In this document: in pieces, positions 43,914 to 52,360 of the stretch
Layout of the letters: every line of letters starts with the position of its first letter
How positions within the stretch are numbered: position 1 is the stretch's first letter
Assembly: GCA_945898725.1 (NCBI GenBank)
Contig: CAMDIK010000005.1
Coordinates: 23,577 to 87,576 of the forward strand
DNA from: Rickettsia typhi
Lineage (GTDB): Bacteria > Pseudomonadota > Alphaproteobacteria > Rickettsiales > Deianiraeaceae
Length of the DNA stretch: 64,000 nt
Direction of reading: 5' to 3'
Notes under the pieces: generated by a model
What the model was told of the DNA's origin: nothing
What the model saw: only the letters and a program-made list of their open reading frames with translations
Database searches by the model: none
Translations under genes and position numbers: made by a program

Positions 43914-44855
43914 CTAGTTATTTTCCAGGAATTTCTGGGCATCGAGAGCAGCCATACATCCGGTGCCCGCAGCTGTAACAGCTTGACGATAAATTTTATC
44001 CTGCACATCGCCCGCGGCAAACACACCGGAAATATTCGTTTTAGTAGAGCCGGGCTGTGTAATTATATAGCCATCTTGGTCAATATTCACTTTTTCTGCA
44101 AATATTGAAGTATTTGGCTTGTGCCCAATGGCAATAAACACCCCATCAAGTGGAATATTTCTAATATTATTGGTGGTAATATCTAAAATATCCACCCCCG
44201 TAACATATTTCAAAGGTTTTTTACTGCCCTTGATTTCCGCAATTTGTGAGTTCCATATAACCTCAATTTTTTCGTGCTTTAATAGCCTTTCTTGTAATAT
44301 TTTCTCTGCTTTTAATGAAGATTTCCTGTGAATTAAATAAACTTTTGCAGCGTGATTGGTTAAATATAAAGCTTCCTCAACGGCAGTATTTCCGCCGCCA
44401 ACAACGGCAACAATTTTATTTTTATAGAAAAATCCATCGCATGTGGCGCAACCTGAAACGCCATGCCCTTGAAATTCTTTTTCCGACTCCAATCCAAGCC
44501 ATTTTGCCTGGGCACCGGTGGAAATTATCACAGATTCCGCAATATATTCCGCCCCGCTTACCGCACGACAAACAAATGGTCTTTTGGTAAAATCAACCGA
44601 AGCTATCATGTCTCTATGTATAATAGTTCCAACGTGCTCTGCTTGTTTTTGCATTTCTTCCATCAACCAAGGACCTTGTATTGCAGATGCAAATCCTGGG
44701 TAATTTTCAACATCAGTGGTGATTGTCAGCTGCCCGCCAGGTTGATCGCCTGTGACAATTATTGGCTGTAAATTCGCACGTGCTGCATATATTCCGGCTG
44801 TATATCCCGCAGGACCGGAGCCTATGATTAAAACTTTTGTAGTATAACTTGACAT
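43914..44855 (-). CDS. trxB: thioredoxin reductase
   Basis: TrxB passes electrons from NADPH through FAD to thioredoxin. The 313 residues show the FAD loop GSGPAGYTAGIYAAR, GGQLTITTDVENYPGF, the redox pair in GCATCDGFF (Cys136, Cys139), the NADPH loop VGGGNTAVEEALYL and the final FAD motif FAAGDVQDKIYRQAVTAAGTGCMAALDA. Length and layout are standard. It sits between the small lipoprotein and the terminase gene, but its role is housekeeping. Confidence 0.96.
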   Translation of the reverse strand: MSSYTTKVLIIGSGPAGYTAGIYAARANLQPIIVTGDQPGGQLTITTDVENYPGFASAIQGPWLMEEMQKQAEHVGTIIHRDMIASVDFTKRPFVCRAVSGAEYIAESVIISTGAQAKWLGLESEKEFQGHGVSGCATCDGFFYKNKIVAVVGGGNTAVEEALYLTNHAAKVYLIHRKSSLKAEKILQERLLKHEKIEVIWNSQIAEIKGSKKPLKYVTGVDILDITTNNIRNIPLDGVFIAIGHKPNTSIFAEKVNIDQDGYIITQPGSTKTNISGVFAAGDVQDKIYRQAVTAAGTGCMAALDAQKFLENN

Positions 44856-44972
44856 AAAATAAGCACTTTTGCATTAATTAGCACGTTGATAATAATATTC
44901 CAGCTTTTTTTGCAAAATTGCTTCCCAGGCTGCAAAAGCCCACAACATTTCTATTTATTATGAAATACTGCG

Positions 44973-46364
44973 ATGATTTATAGTGATTTATTAGCTTTTA
45001 CAATTCGAGTGCTAGAGGAAATTGACCCCGATGCAAATTATGCGCACAACTGGCATTTGGAATTAATGTGTGATTATTTAAAAGAGGTATATTTGGGAAA
45101 TATTAAAAGATTAATTATAAATGTGCCGCCGCGAAGTTTGAAATCTGTGTGTATTAGCGTTGCTTTTCCCGCTTGGATATTGGCTAATTTTCCATCAGAA
45201 AAAATCATAGCTGTAAGTTATTCCAAAATTTTAAGCCAAAAACATTCGCTTGACTGCAGAAAAGTTTTGCAGTCTAATTGGTACAAGCAGATCACAAATA
45301 CTTCAATTAGATACGGTGAAAATGAGAAAACAAAGTTTACAACAATGAACAATGGCTATCGTTTTGCAACGTCAACAAATGGCACTTTAACCGGTGAAGG
45401 TGGGAATGTAATTATAGTTGATGACCCACAAAATCCCGCAAAAATTCACAGCAAAAATGAGCGCGAAAAGGTGAATCGATGGTTTGATAGTGTGCTTTCA
45501 TCTAGGCTGAATGATAAAAATAACGGCAAAATTATTGTGGTAATGCAGCGCCTGCACCATGAAGATTTAACCGCGTATTTACTGGGAAAAAGCACTTCGC
45601 AGTGGCAAGTTTTGTCGATTCCTGCAATTGAGGAGGAAAGTAGAACGTATAAATTAAATAATAAAAGCTATATTTATCGTCAAAACGGCGATATTTTGCA
45701 TGAAAATAGAGAAAATATCAGAGCGGTAAGGGATGTGCAAAATGAGATGGGTAGCTATATTTTTGCAGCACAATATCAACAAAAACCACTCAAAGAATCG
45801 GGTGTAATTGATGCAAAATGGTTTGATTTTTACGCCCCGGAAAGCGTCACGATGGACGCAATATATTACAGCGTAGACACCGCATTTGGCACCGGAAAAT
45901 TCAATGATTACAGCGTTTTAATGCAAATTGGCGAGAAGGATAACATTTTTTATATCATGAATATTGCACGTGAACGCCTAACCTACCCCAGGTTAAAAAA
46001 GTTAATTTTAGCTAAAATTGCTACAGAAAAAATTCATGCAATGCTTATAGAGGATAAAAATATTGGATCTTCACTGATTCAGGAAATTAAATCACAAACT
46101 AACTGCAGTGTAATTTCCATTAACCCAAAACAAGATAAACATACGCGTGTAGCAAATTGTCTAAACTGCTTTGAATCAAAAAGGGTGTTTATTCAAGAAA
46201 ATCAAGAATGGAATCAAAGTTTTCTCACAGAAATTTCAACATTTCCGGAAAATTCACATGATGACCAAGTTGACGCACTAACACAGTTTATTAACTGGAA
46301 AATGGCTCATAAAACAGCTACAAAACATCCCCGCTTGAGGAGTATTTCGCTATCTATAGATTAA
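44973..46364 (+). CDS. phage/GTA-type terminase large subunit
   Basis: Terminases pump DNA into proheads. The 463 residues have an ATPase part with a Walker A variant PPRSLKS (52-58), AFPAWIL, and Walker B VIIVDDPQNP, then a motif-III-like MQRL. The nuclease part has acidic residues in YYSVDTAFG, LIEDKNIGSS and HDDQVDALTQF. The PPRSLKS variant occurs in alphaproteobacterial phage terminases as I recall them. The gene is intact but has no small terminase or portal beside it. With the capsid gene 2.6 kb upstream on the other strand it suggests dispersed gene-transfer-agent genes. It overlaps rplQ by 4 bp, convergent. Confidence 0.88.
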   Translation: MIYSDLLAFTIRVLEEIDPDANYAHNWHLELMCDYLKEVYLGNIKRLIINVPPRSLKSVCISVAFPAWILANFPSEKIIAVSYSKILSQKHSLDCRKVLQSNWYKQITNTSIRYGENEKTKFTTMNNGYRFATSTNGTLTGEGGNVIIVDDPQNPAKIHSKNEREKVNRWFDSVLSSRLNDKNNGKIIVVMQRLHHEDLTAYLLGKSTSQWQVLSIPAIEEESRTYKLNNKSYIYRQNGDILHENRENIRAVRDVQNEMGSYIFAAQYQQKPLKESGVIDAKWFDFYAPESVTMDAIYYSVDTAFGTGKFNDYSVLMQIGEKDNIFYIMNIARERLTYPRLKKLILAKIATEKIHAMLIEDKNIGSSLIQEIKSQTNCSVISINPKQDKHTRVANCLNCFESKRVFIQENQEWNQSFLTEISTFPENSHDDQVDALTQFINWKMAHKTATKHPRLRSISLSID

Positions 46365-46726
46365 GCAGGATCTTTTTCAACAAATTGAACAACGCCAATA
46401 GGTGCGTTATCGCCATATCTAAAACCGTTCTTCAAAACGCGCAAATATCCACCTTTGCGGTTTTGAAAAGATTGCGCATATTCTATACATTTATCGACAG
46501 AAGTTTTTGTATATAAAACCCCTGACAAAGCTCTTATTGCAGTAAGTTTATCTTTGGTTTTAGCAATAGTTATAAGCCTTTCAACATAAGGTCTCATTGC
46601 TTTTGCTCTTCCAAGTGTGGTGGAAATTTGTCCGTTATCCAACAAAGAAGTGGCTAAATTTCTAAGCATAGTAGCTTTATGGCTTCCGGAACGACCTAGT
46701 CCTGTGTGTTTTACCAAATGTCTCAT
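46361..46726 (-). CDS. rplQ: 50S ribosomal protein L17
   Basis: The protein starts MRHLVKHTGLGRSGSHKATMLRNL, the L17 signature, and includes TTLGRAKAMRPYVERLIT and GGYLRVLKNGFRYGDNAPIGVVQFVE. At 121 residues it is about normal length. L17 usually ends the alpha operon after rpoA. Here the upstream gene is on the opposite strand and rpoA is absent, so rplQ has been detached and must have its own promoter. ATG 46726 is preferred to the 46744 start, which adds six non-conserved residues. Confidence 0.96.
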   Translation of the reverse strand: MRHLVKHTGLGRSGSHKATMLRNLATSLLDNGQISTTLGRAKAMRPYVERLITIAKTKDKLTAIRALSGVLYTKTSVDKCIEYAQSFQNRKGGYLRVLKNGFRYGDNAPIGVVQFVEKDPA

Positions 46727-46865
46727 ATTAAATTGAATCAACAATAGTAAACATTACTTACCATGTTATTAAAATAATAATCAAGTATTTTTTTTAATAA
46801 TCTTTTTTTCTTGACAATTATAGCAATTTTATCCTCAATATAAGAGACTTTTTTTAACAAAAACA

Positions 46866-47558
46866 GTGCATTTTAGGCTAAATAACAGAGTTATAATTCA
46901 AATTACTGGGTTAAGTGTTGAAGAATATTTACAGGGTTTGGTGACAAATGATATAAAATTGTTGCAGGCGCAAGATTCAATATATTCCGCACTTTTAACG
47001 CCTAATGGGCGATTTTTATTTGACTTTTTCGTTGTAAAAGCTGAAGATATAATATATATAGATATAGCAGATATTTTTGCAGACGATTTCATCTCCACAA
47101 TGAACAAATACAAACTGCGCCAGAAAATCATCATAGAAAAATGTGAAAATTTCACCGTAATTGCAGGAAGTAACGTAGAAAATGCTGTAAAATTCTACAC
47201 AGACACCAGAAGCCCAAGCATTGGCATAAGAAATATCGTAAAATCCGATACAATATTCCACAATTTGCATTCAGCGGATGAATATAACTCTTTCTTGATT
47301 CAAAATAAAGTGGTTGATGGGCGTTTTATTCCCCAAAATAAAGGGATTATCCTGGAATATGACTTTGAAAACCTAAATGGTGTTAGCTTCACAAAAGGCT
47401 GTTATCTAGGGCAAGAGTTAATCACTCGCACAAAGCGCATGGGGCAAATTCGCAAACAAATCATACTATGCAAAAATGATGAAATCTGCGCGGCAGATGT
47501 AATAACCAGTGACGCCAAATACAAACTTGTAATGCAAAAAATTGATAATATTTCCTAA
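46866..47558 (+). CDS. ygfZ: folate-binding YgfZ/IBA57-like protein
   Basis: This GcvT-related protein helps Fe-S cluster assembly or repair, as YgfZ in bacteria and IBA57 in mitochondria. The 230 residues begin at GTG 46866 (MHFRLNNRVIIQITG) with VEEYLQGLVTNDI and GRFLFDFFV. The diagnostic motif KGCYLGQELITRTK (with Cys in KGCYxGQE) lies about 185. It is shorter than E. coli YgfZ (326) and has a reduced C-terminal domain, as in other alphaproteobacteria. The cluster of Fe-S proteins in this window fits. Confidence 0.88.
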   Translation: MHFRLNNRVIIQITGLSVEEYLQGLVTNDIKLLQAQDSIYSALLTPNGRFLFDFFVVKAEDIIYIDIADIFADDFISTMNKYKLRQKIIIEKCENFTVIAGSNVENAVKFYTDTRSPSIGIRNIVKSDTIFHNLHSADEYNSFLIQNKVVDGRFIPQNKGIILEYDFENLNGVSFTKGCYLGQELITRTKRMGQIRKQIILCKNDEICAADVITSDAKYKLVMQKIDNIS

Positions 47559-47565
47559 ACAAAAA

Positions 47566-47642
47566 TGGTGCACCCGGGAGGAATCGAACCACCGACACAA
47601 GGTTTAGGAAACCTCTGCTCTGTCCAACTGAGCTACGGGTGC
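47566..47642 (-). tRNA. tRNA-Arg (anticodon CCU)
   Basis: The reverse complement has acceptor GCACCCG/CGGGTGC, D-arm TAGCTCAGTTGGACAGAGC, anticodon stem GAGGT/ACCTT with loop TTCCTAA, and T-loop TTCGATT. CCA is encoded at 47566-47568. Confidence 0.95.
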
Positions 47643-47695
47643 CACTGCAATCATTGTAATGATATAGCATTATTAATTTAATTTGCAAATAAAAT

Positions 47696-49087
47696 CTATT
47701 TTCCAGCGATTTCAAAACCAAGGCCAAAACCATCACCATCAGGCGAAGGCGATCTTCTGCCAAGTTCAAGTTTTTTATACTTACAATCAGGGGTTGGTAT
47801 GCTGATTTTAGACTTTTTATAAGGCAATTCATTTGAATCTTCATCTGAAGAATATTGACCTGGCGAATAAACCTCATTGACACCATATACAGAGAAATTG
47901 AAGCTGCAATGATCCAATAAACCATCCATGTCACCTTCTTTGCGCACAATCTGCGGTGAATCCAACCTCTCCGGTGCATTTTCTGTGATTGCACCTTCTA
48001 GCGGCGCAGTAGGTCGCTTTTGGTAAGGCACTACATCCCTAAGCTCTGGGCGGGATTTATATATTTCCATTATGCGTTTTCTCGATGCTTCCGCCTCAGC
48101 CACAACTCTTGGATGATTTGCGCGTATTCTCTTCTCCGTATATATACAGACAGGACTCCTACCCGTCCTACTTGCTTCTGCTGCTACAGCTGGACGTCTC
48201 AGGGCGAAAGTCTCGTCGTATGCCGCAATGCGAGTCACCCCCTTGCGACGCATTATCTCTTCCACTTCCGGGGTGTAAAAATACCTTGGGAGTTGTCTAG
48301 TATCTGAATATCGCGCAGGGTCAAAACCAGCTTTAAGTTGTTGCCTAATACTACTACGCTCTGGTGAATTTGGATACATCAGCTTAAGCAATCTATACAA
48401 CAGACACTTCTTATTCTTACTCATACCATCATCAGGACCCTCCTTGAATTTGCGAGCAAGGCTTTTTGTTGATTCAGGATCGTTGAAAATAGTTGTAAGC
48501 AAACCCTTTAGGTCCTCTGGAATTGTTGTTATATAACTATATTGTGCCTGGTTTTGACCTGATGTATCTAATATATTTCTCACCCATTCGTGATTGATAA
48601 CAGTATCCACAATATCGCGTGTATCACTATCTTCAACTACGGTCCGATTCTGATCAGGCTGCCTCGGTCTTTTATTGGCAGTATGCTCCTGATCAGACCT
48701 CTTCTTCTTTTTATTAAAAGCATAATTAACGTGATCAGTCAAAACGCGGAATTTTTTACTGTCGTAGTGATAATACATCGCTGAGACGAATCTCTTTGAA
48801 AACGCACGCACCTGCTCATCTTTACTCTCATCACCCACCATATCCTTGAATGCTGGAATAAATACTTTTAATCCATGGCCTCCTTTGGCCATGCAAATAC
48901 TCTTAAATAAAACTTGCAGATGCTCTGGAATTTTCTCTTCATCTATATGACGATACAGCTGCTTCCCTTCTATTCTTTGGTCATTGAATAAAGTTATAAA
49001 CGCCGGGTCAGTAAGAAGTGTGTTAATAGCAATACCTAGTTCAGCGTCATCCATTGCCACAGGGGGATTGTTTAATATTGGTTCCAT
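47696..49087 (-). CDS. unknown hydrophilic protein with duplicated domain and basic clusters
   Basis: No family is recognised in these 463 residues. Two stretches of about 80 residues look homologous: one from NTLLTDPAFITLF through KRFVSAMYYHYDS (about 23-108) and one from DTVINHEWVRNIL through YRLLKLMYPNS (about 165-245). Both share the pattern IPE.L..L. Basic clusters NKKKKRSD and NKRPRQ (about 124-142) between them resemble nuclear localisation signals. The C-terminal part is rich in Arg, Glu and Ser. No signal peptide or membrane helix is present. A consensus promoter drives it (49112-49140). A host-directed effector is one possibility; unproven. Confidence 0.7.
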   Translation of the reverse strand: MEPILNNPPVAMDDAELGIAINTLLTDPAFITLFNDQRIEGKQLYRHIDEEKIPEHLQVLFKSICMAKGGHGLKVFIPAFKDMVGDESKDEQVRAFSKRFVSAMYYHYDSKKFRVLTDHVNYAFNKKKKRSDQEHTANKRPRQPDQNRTVVEDSDTRDIVDTVINHEWVRNILDTSGQNQAQYSYITTIPEDLKGLLTTIFNDPESTKSLARKFKEGPDDGMSKNKKCLLYRLLKLMYPNSPERSSIRQQLKAGFDPARYSDTRQLPRYFYTPEVEEIMRRKGVTRIAAYDETFALRRPAVAAEASRTGRSPVCIYTEKRIRANHPRVVAEAEASRKRIMEIYKSRPELRDVVPYQKRPTAPLEGAITENAPERLDSPQIVRKEGDMDGLLDHCSFNFSVYGVNEVYSPGQYSSDEDSNELPYKKSKISIPTPDCKYKKLELGRRSPSPDGDGFGLGFEIAGK

Positions 49088-49111
49088 ACATTTATAAAAA
49101 AAACATACTAG

Positions 49112-49140
49112 ATAATATCATAAATAACAGCCTATGTCAA
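49112..49140 (-). promoter_or_regulatory. near-consensus promoter of the 47696 gene
   Basis: On the minus strand TTGACA (49140-49135), 17-bp spacer, TATTAT (49117-49112). The start codon is at 49087. Confidence 0.8.
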
Positions 49141-49153
49141 GAAAAAAATGTGC

Positions 49154-49181
49154 TTGACTCTAGAATATTCATGCCTACATT
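49154..49181 (+). promoter_or_regulatory. promoter of tsaB
   Basis: TTGACT (49154-49159), 16-bp spacer, TACATT (49176-49181), placed back to back with the divergent promoter at 49112-49140. It supports ATG 49201 over the upstream ATG at 49171. Confidence 0.5.
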
Positions 49182-49200
49182 AGGCTGTGTGATAAAACTT

Positions 49201-49854
49201 ATGAATGCTATTTTAACAATAGACACGGCGAATGGATATTTGGCACTGGGGTTGAAAAATTCCAATGAAATTGGTCATTTTCACAAAAGTGAAAAGATAA
49301 ACCATCAGGTTGAGGAAATTTGCGGCGCGGTGAGTCAACTGCTTCAAACTGCAAATGAAAAACTTGAAAATATTGAATATTTCGGCTTAAATATTGGCCC
49401 TGGAAGTTTTACCGGAGTTAGAATTGCTACGGCATACATTACGGGTTTGTTGGCTTTTTCGCCAGAGAAAAAAATCATATTATTTGACACATTTGATATA
49501 TTATTGCAAGAATTTTTAATAAATAATCCAGGTAAGAAAAACAGTAAAATTGCCGTCGCTCTAAAGGCTGATATTTTAAATAATATCTTTATCAAGCACT
49601 ACGATTTCAGTGAAAATTACCAATCCATCGGTAAGTTTATGAAAATAAATGAAATACAACCCCAAGAGTGCGATATTTTGCTGTGCGATGAGGATATTTT
49701 CCCGTATTTATCGGCATTTTCACCAGTGATTTGCAATAAAATATCACCAAGCACAATGCTGAAATTGGCAGAAAACAAGCAAAAAAGCGCTCAATCTTTA
49801 GCAGAAATTAAACTAATTCAACCTCAATATATAAGGCAGCCGTATGAAAAATAA
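49201..49854 (+). CDS. tsaB: tRNA threonylcarbamoyladenosine biosynthesis protein TsaB
   Basis: TsaB partners with TsaD and TsaE in t6A37 tRNA modification. The 217 residues start MNAILTIDTANGYLALGL and contain the NINQVEEI-like NHQVEEICGAVSQLL, and GLNIGPGSFTGVRIATAYITGL, the most conserved TsaB motif. The C-terminal part is variable, as usual. Longer frames back to 49054 run through the divergent promoter and are rejected. The next gene (bamE) starts inside the last 11 bp, so both are likely translated from one message. Confidence 0.92.
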   Translation: MNAILTIDTANGYLALGLKNSNEIGHFHKSEKINHQVEEICGAVSQLLQTANEKLENIEYFGLNIGPGSFTGVRIATAYITGLLAFSPEKKIILFDTFDILLQEFLINNPGKKNSKIAVALKADILNNIFIKHYDFSENYQSIGKFMKINEIQPQECDILLCDEDIFPYLSAFSPVICNKISPSTMLKLAENKQKSAQSLAEIKLIQPQYIRQPYEK

Positions 49855-50212
49855 AGTGATATTAATAGCAATTTTCCTTACTGCATGCACGCAGAATGTT
49901 AGATTTTTAGGTCACCACAGCCCAAGTTTAATTGCAAAAAAAGTGCAAGTAGGGTACACAAAATCCACCGTAGATTCGGTTTTTGGACGCCCAAGTTTTA
50001 TCTCAAACGATGGTAATACCTGGTATTATGTTCGAATTGACGGGAGAATTGGCTCTTTGGTCAGTTTTGTGCCTGAAAGCCGTGAAATAACCGAGCTTAA
50101 ATTTGAAAATAACACCATATCCGCCATTAAAAATTATAAAAATCCCATCGATGATAATGACGACCCCGCGCTTGATTATAAAAAATTTACAGCTTATAAA
50201 AAACTGGTATAG
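49844..50212 (+). CDS. bamE: outer membrane assembly lipoprotein BamE (SmpA/OmlA)
   Basis: BamE is the small lipoprotein of the BAM outer-membrane protein insertion machine. The 122 residues have a signal ending in lipobox LTAC (Cys15). The SmpA/OmlA core follows: KVQVGYTKSTVDSVFGRPSF (usual GxTxxxVxxxLGxP) then NTWYYVRI and LKFENNTISAIKNY. It confirms a gram-negative envelope with an outer membrane, in line with LpxB and LpxL. It overlaps tsaB by 11 bp. Confidence 0.88.
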   Translation: MKNKVILIAIFLTACTQNVRFLGHHSPSLIAKKVQVGYTKSTVDSVFGRPSFISNDGNTWYYVRIDGRIGSLVSFVPESREITELKFENNTISAIKNYKNPIDDNDDPALDYKKFTAYKKLV

Positions 50213-50219
50213 GCTGTGA

Positions 50220-51176
50220 TTATTTAGACTTTAAAATCTTTTCCGCTTTATCGAACCTATTCTTTTCCGCGCCGGCAAAGCTAAATTCACCCGGTGGGTG
50301 TGAGTTAAACTTTTTTGCAAAACCTCCTTCTATGTTGGTTGGTTTAAATTTTGCGCTCAATCTTCCCTCACTTGACAACTCTGGTGCACTAGGTTCACTT
50401 TTGCCCCCTGCAGTATTACCCTTTACTTCAACCGAGTCATCGTCATATTTTGCAGATTTCCGCTGCTCATGCTTACCTTTATTGCCGCCCATGTTCTTTA
50501 GCATTTCCCCTAGCCCACCCATATCTGGCGATTCTTCCGGTGATTTGTCTTTCTTTCCAGCCCCAGATGGCGCTTTAGAGTCCTTGCTCTTTAGCTTTTC
50601 ATATGCTGTTTTGGCTAATTTTTCGATCTCTGCACTATCTAAAAAACCCCCCAAGAGCGAACTAAGCAAAGGAACTTTAGTTAGAAATGTTAAGAGTTTT
50701 TGAGATAGGATTGTGAGCTTGCTATTTCCATCAACCCCTTCAAACAAGATATCCAATATGCTATATTTGCGCAACTCCTTAAGCAATGCTAATGTTTTAT
50801 CTTTAGCCAACCACCATAATCTCTTCGCGGTATTATCCCATATATACCCTAGTTTACCCTCACTCCATTTCCTTATATACCTCGGCTGCTTTGTAGGTGG
50901 TGGTGTAGGATCTGGCGCGGGATCTGGTTTTTTTGGATCTGGCGCGGGATCTGGTTTTTTCTTCTTCTTTTTAACCCCTTCTTGACCTTCCTTTTCATCT
51001 TCTTCATCGCTGGAAAGCGCTTCATCTTGCGGGGCGGGATCAGGGTCTCCACCTAAATCTTGTTCATCTTCACTTACGTCAGACTTATCATCTTCGTCCA
51101 CGCCCGGATTTGGTTGGACTAGTGGAGCTGGGTCAGGATTTGGTCCGCCACCGCCTTGATTATCACCTGGTTGCAT
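50220..51176 (-). CDS. unknown acidic, Pro/Asp/Lys-repeat protein
   Basis: I do not recognise this 318-residue protein. The first 95 residues are of low complexity: acidic (DEDDKSDVSEDEQD, SSDEEDEKEG), with a lysine run and tandem PDPAPDPKK/PDPAPDPT units. A more structured helical part follows (about 98-200, KLGYIWDNTAKRLWWLAKDK, then a hydrophobic segment FLTKVPLLSSLLGGFL), and then a polar, Gly/Ser/Lys-rich tail. No signal peptide is seen. It lies 10 bp after ald on the same strand and may ride on its transcript. Composition and repeats resemble secreted effectors or surface-anchored linkers, without proof. Confidence 0.65.
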   Translation of the reverse strand: MQPGDNQGGGGPNPDPAPLVQPNPGVDEDDKSDVSEDEQDLGGDPDPAPQDEALSSDEEDEKEGQEGVKKKKKKPDPAPDPKKPDPAPDPTPPPTKQPRYIRKWSEGKLGYIWDNTAKRLWWLAKDKTLALLKELRKYSILDILFEGVDGNSKLTILSQKLLTFLTKVPLLSSLLGGFLDSAEIEKLAKTAYEKLKSKDSKAPSGAGKKDKSPEESPDMGGLGEMLKNMGGNKGKHEQRKSAKYDDDSVEVKGNTAGGKSEPSAPELSSEGRLSAKFKPTNIEGGFAKKFNSHPPGEFSFAGAEKNRFDKAEKILKSK

Positions 51177-51186
51177 ATTTTATAGC

Positions 51187-52299
51187 TTATTTTAATAACT
51201 TTAACGGATCAACATACTTCATCTTAAAGCCATCGGCAATTGCTTTGTAAACTATATTTCCATCAAAAGTGTTAAGCCCATTTAGAATATGAACGTCATC
51301 TTTCGCGGCTTTTACAATGCCTTTATTTGCAATTGTAATTGCGTATGGAAGAATAGCGGCTTCAAGAGCTTTTGAGGAAGTTTTTGCAACGCCACCAGGC
51401 ATATTTGACACACAGTAATGTATAATTCCGTCCACTTCAAACACAGGGTCTGTGTGGAAAGTTGCCTTTGAAGTTTCAAAACAGCCACCCTGGTCAATTG
51501 CAACATCCACCAAAACTGAACCTTGTTTCATAGTTTTTAGCATCTTTTTTGTAATAACTTTCGGCGCTTTGTCACCTGGAATTAGAACCGCACCAACCAC
51601 CAAATCAGCATCAACTATTTCACTTGCAATTAAATCTTGGGTTGAATATGCAACTGTAATTCTGCCGCCAAATACCTCTTCTAAATATCTAAGTCTTGGA
51701 AGTGATCTATCAAGTAATGTGACATTTGCGCCCATTCCAACTGCAATTTTTGCGGCATTAATACCAACAACACCACCACCGATAATCAATACATTTCCCT
51801 TTTTCGTACCTGGAACCCCGCCAAGTAAAACACCTGATCCACCTTGAGCTTTTGTTAAAAAATACGCCCCTTGTTGCACTGCAAGCTTTCCGGCAACTTC
51901 ACTCATTGGAGAAAGCAGCGGCAAAGAACCATCTTTTGCAGTAACAGTTTCAAATGCAATTCCGGTAACTTTTGATTTCAAAAGCGCCTTAGTTTGAGGC
52001 AAATCCGGCGCCAAGTGAAGGTATGAAAATAAAATTTGCCCCTCTTGCATTATTTCATATTCCGATTCCTGTAATTCCTTAACTTTTACAATCATTTCGC
52101 AGTCGGAAAATAATTTCTTGCGCGTTACAACGGTTGCTCCGGCTTTTGTGTAATCTGCGTCTGAAATTCCAATGCCCTCACCCGCGCCCTTTTCAACGCA
52201 AACTTTATGACCGTTATGAATAAATTCGGCAACGCCAGCCGGGGAAATGGCAACTCTGTACTCACTATGTTTTATTTCTTTTGCAACTCCTACTAACAT
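51187..52299 (-). CDS. ald: alanine dehydrogenase
   Basis: Ald interconverts L-alanine and pyruvate plus ammonia with NAD. The 370 residues start MLVGVAKEIKHSEYRVAISP. They contain the substrate-binding Arg/Lys region, AGEGIGISDADY, LFSYLHLAPD (His of the active site), the NAD loop IGGGVVGINAAKIAVGMGANVTLLD, DVAIDQGGCFETS and the final NMPGGVAKTSSKALEAA. Length is standard. The function may be catabolism of host-derived alanine, or alanine supply for peptidoglycan. Its promoter shares a -10 with the divergent ankyrin gene. A 52320 start would cross that promoter. Confidence 0.95.
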   Translation of the reverse strand: MLVGVAKEIKHSEYRVAISPAGVAEFIHNGHKVCVEKGAGEGIGISDADYTKAGATVVTRKKLFSDCEMIVKVKELQESEYEIMQEGQILFSYLHLAPDLPQTKALLKSKVTGIAFETVTAKDGSLPLLSPMSEVAGKLAVQQGAYFLTKAQGGSGVLLGGVPGTKKGNVLIIGGGVVGINAAKIAVGMGANVTLLDRSLPRLRYLEEVFGGRITVAYSTQDLIASEIVDADLVVGAVLIPGDKAPKVITKKMLKTMKQGSVLVDVAIDQGGCFETSKATFHTDPVFEVDGIIHYCVSNMPGGVAKTSSKALEAAILPYAITIANKGIVKAAKDDVHILNGLNTFDGNIVYKAIADGFKMKYVDPLKLLK

Positions 52300-52300
52300 C

Positions 52301-52329
52301 TTGACTTTAAAAAAATACATACCTTTATA
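52301..52329 (+). promoter_or_regulatory. promoter of the ankyrin gene
   Basis: TTGACT (52301-52306), 17-bp spacer, TTTATA (52324-52329); the ATG is at 52361. The -10 hexamer is the reverse complement of the ald -10. Confidence 0.55.
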
Positions 52330-52351
52330 TCACAGTGAATATATATTTCAA
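52324..52351 (-). promoter_or_regulatory. promoter of ald
   Basis: On the minus strand TTGAAA (52351-52346), 16-bp spacer, TATAAA (52329-52324). It shares the same -10 bases with the opposite promoter. Confidence 0.55.
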
Positions 52352-52360
52352 GTACTTTTT

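Noticed and set aside
47461..47994. 177-residue minus-strand frame crossing tRNA-Arg
   Set aside because: It overlaps the tRNA, the YgfZ end and the 47696 gene in another frame, with no recognisable domain.
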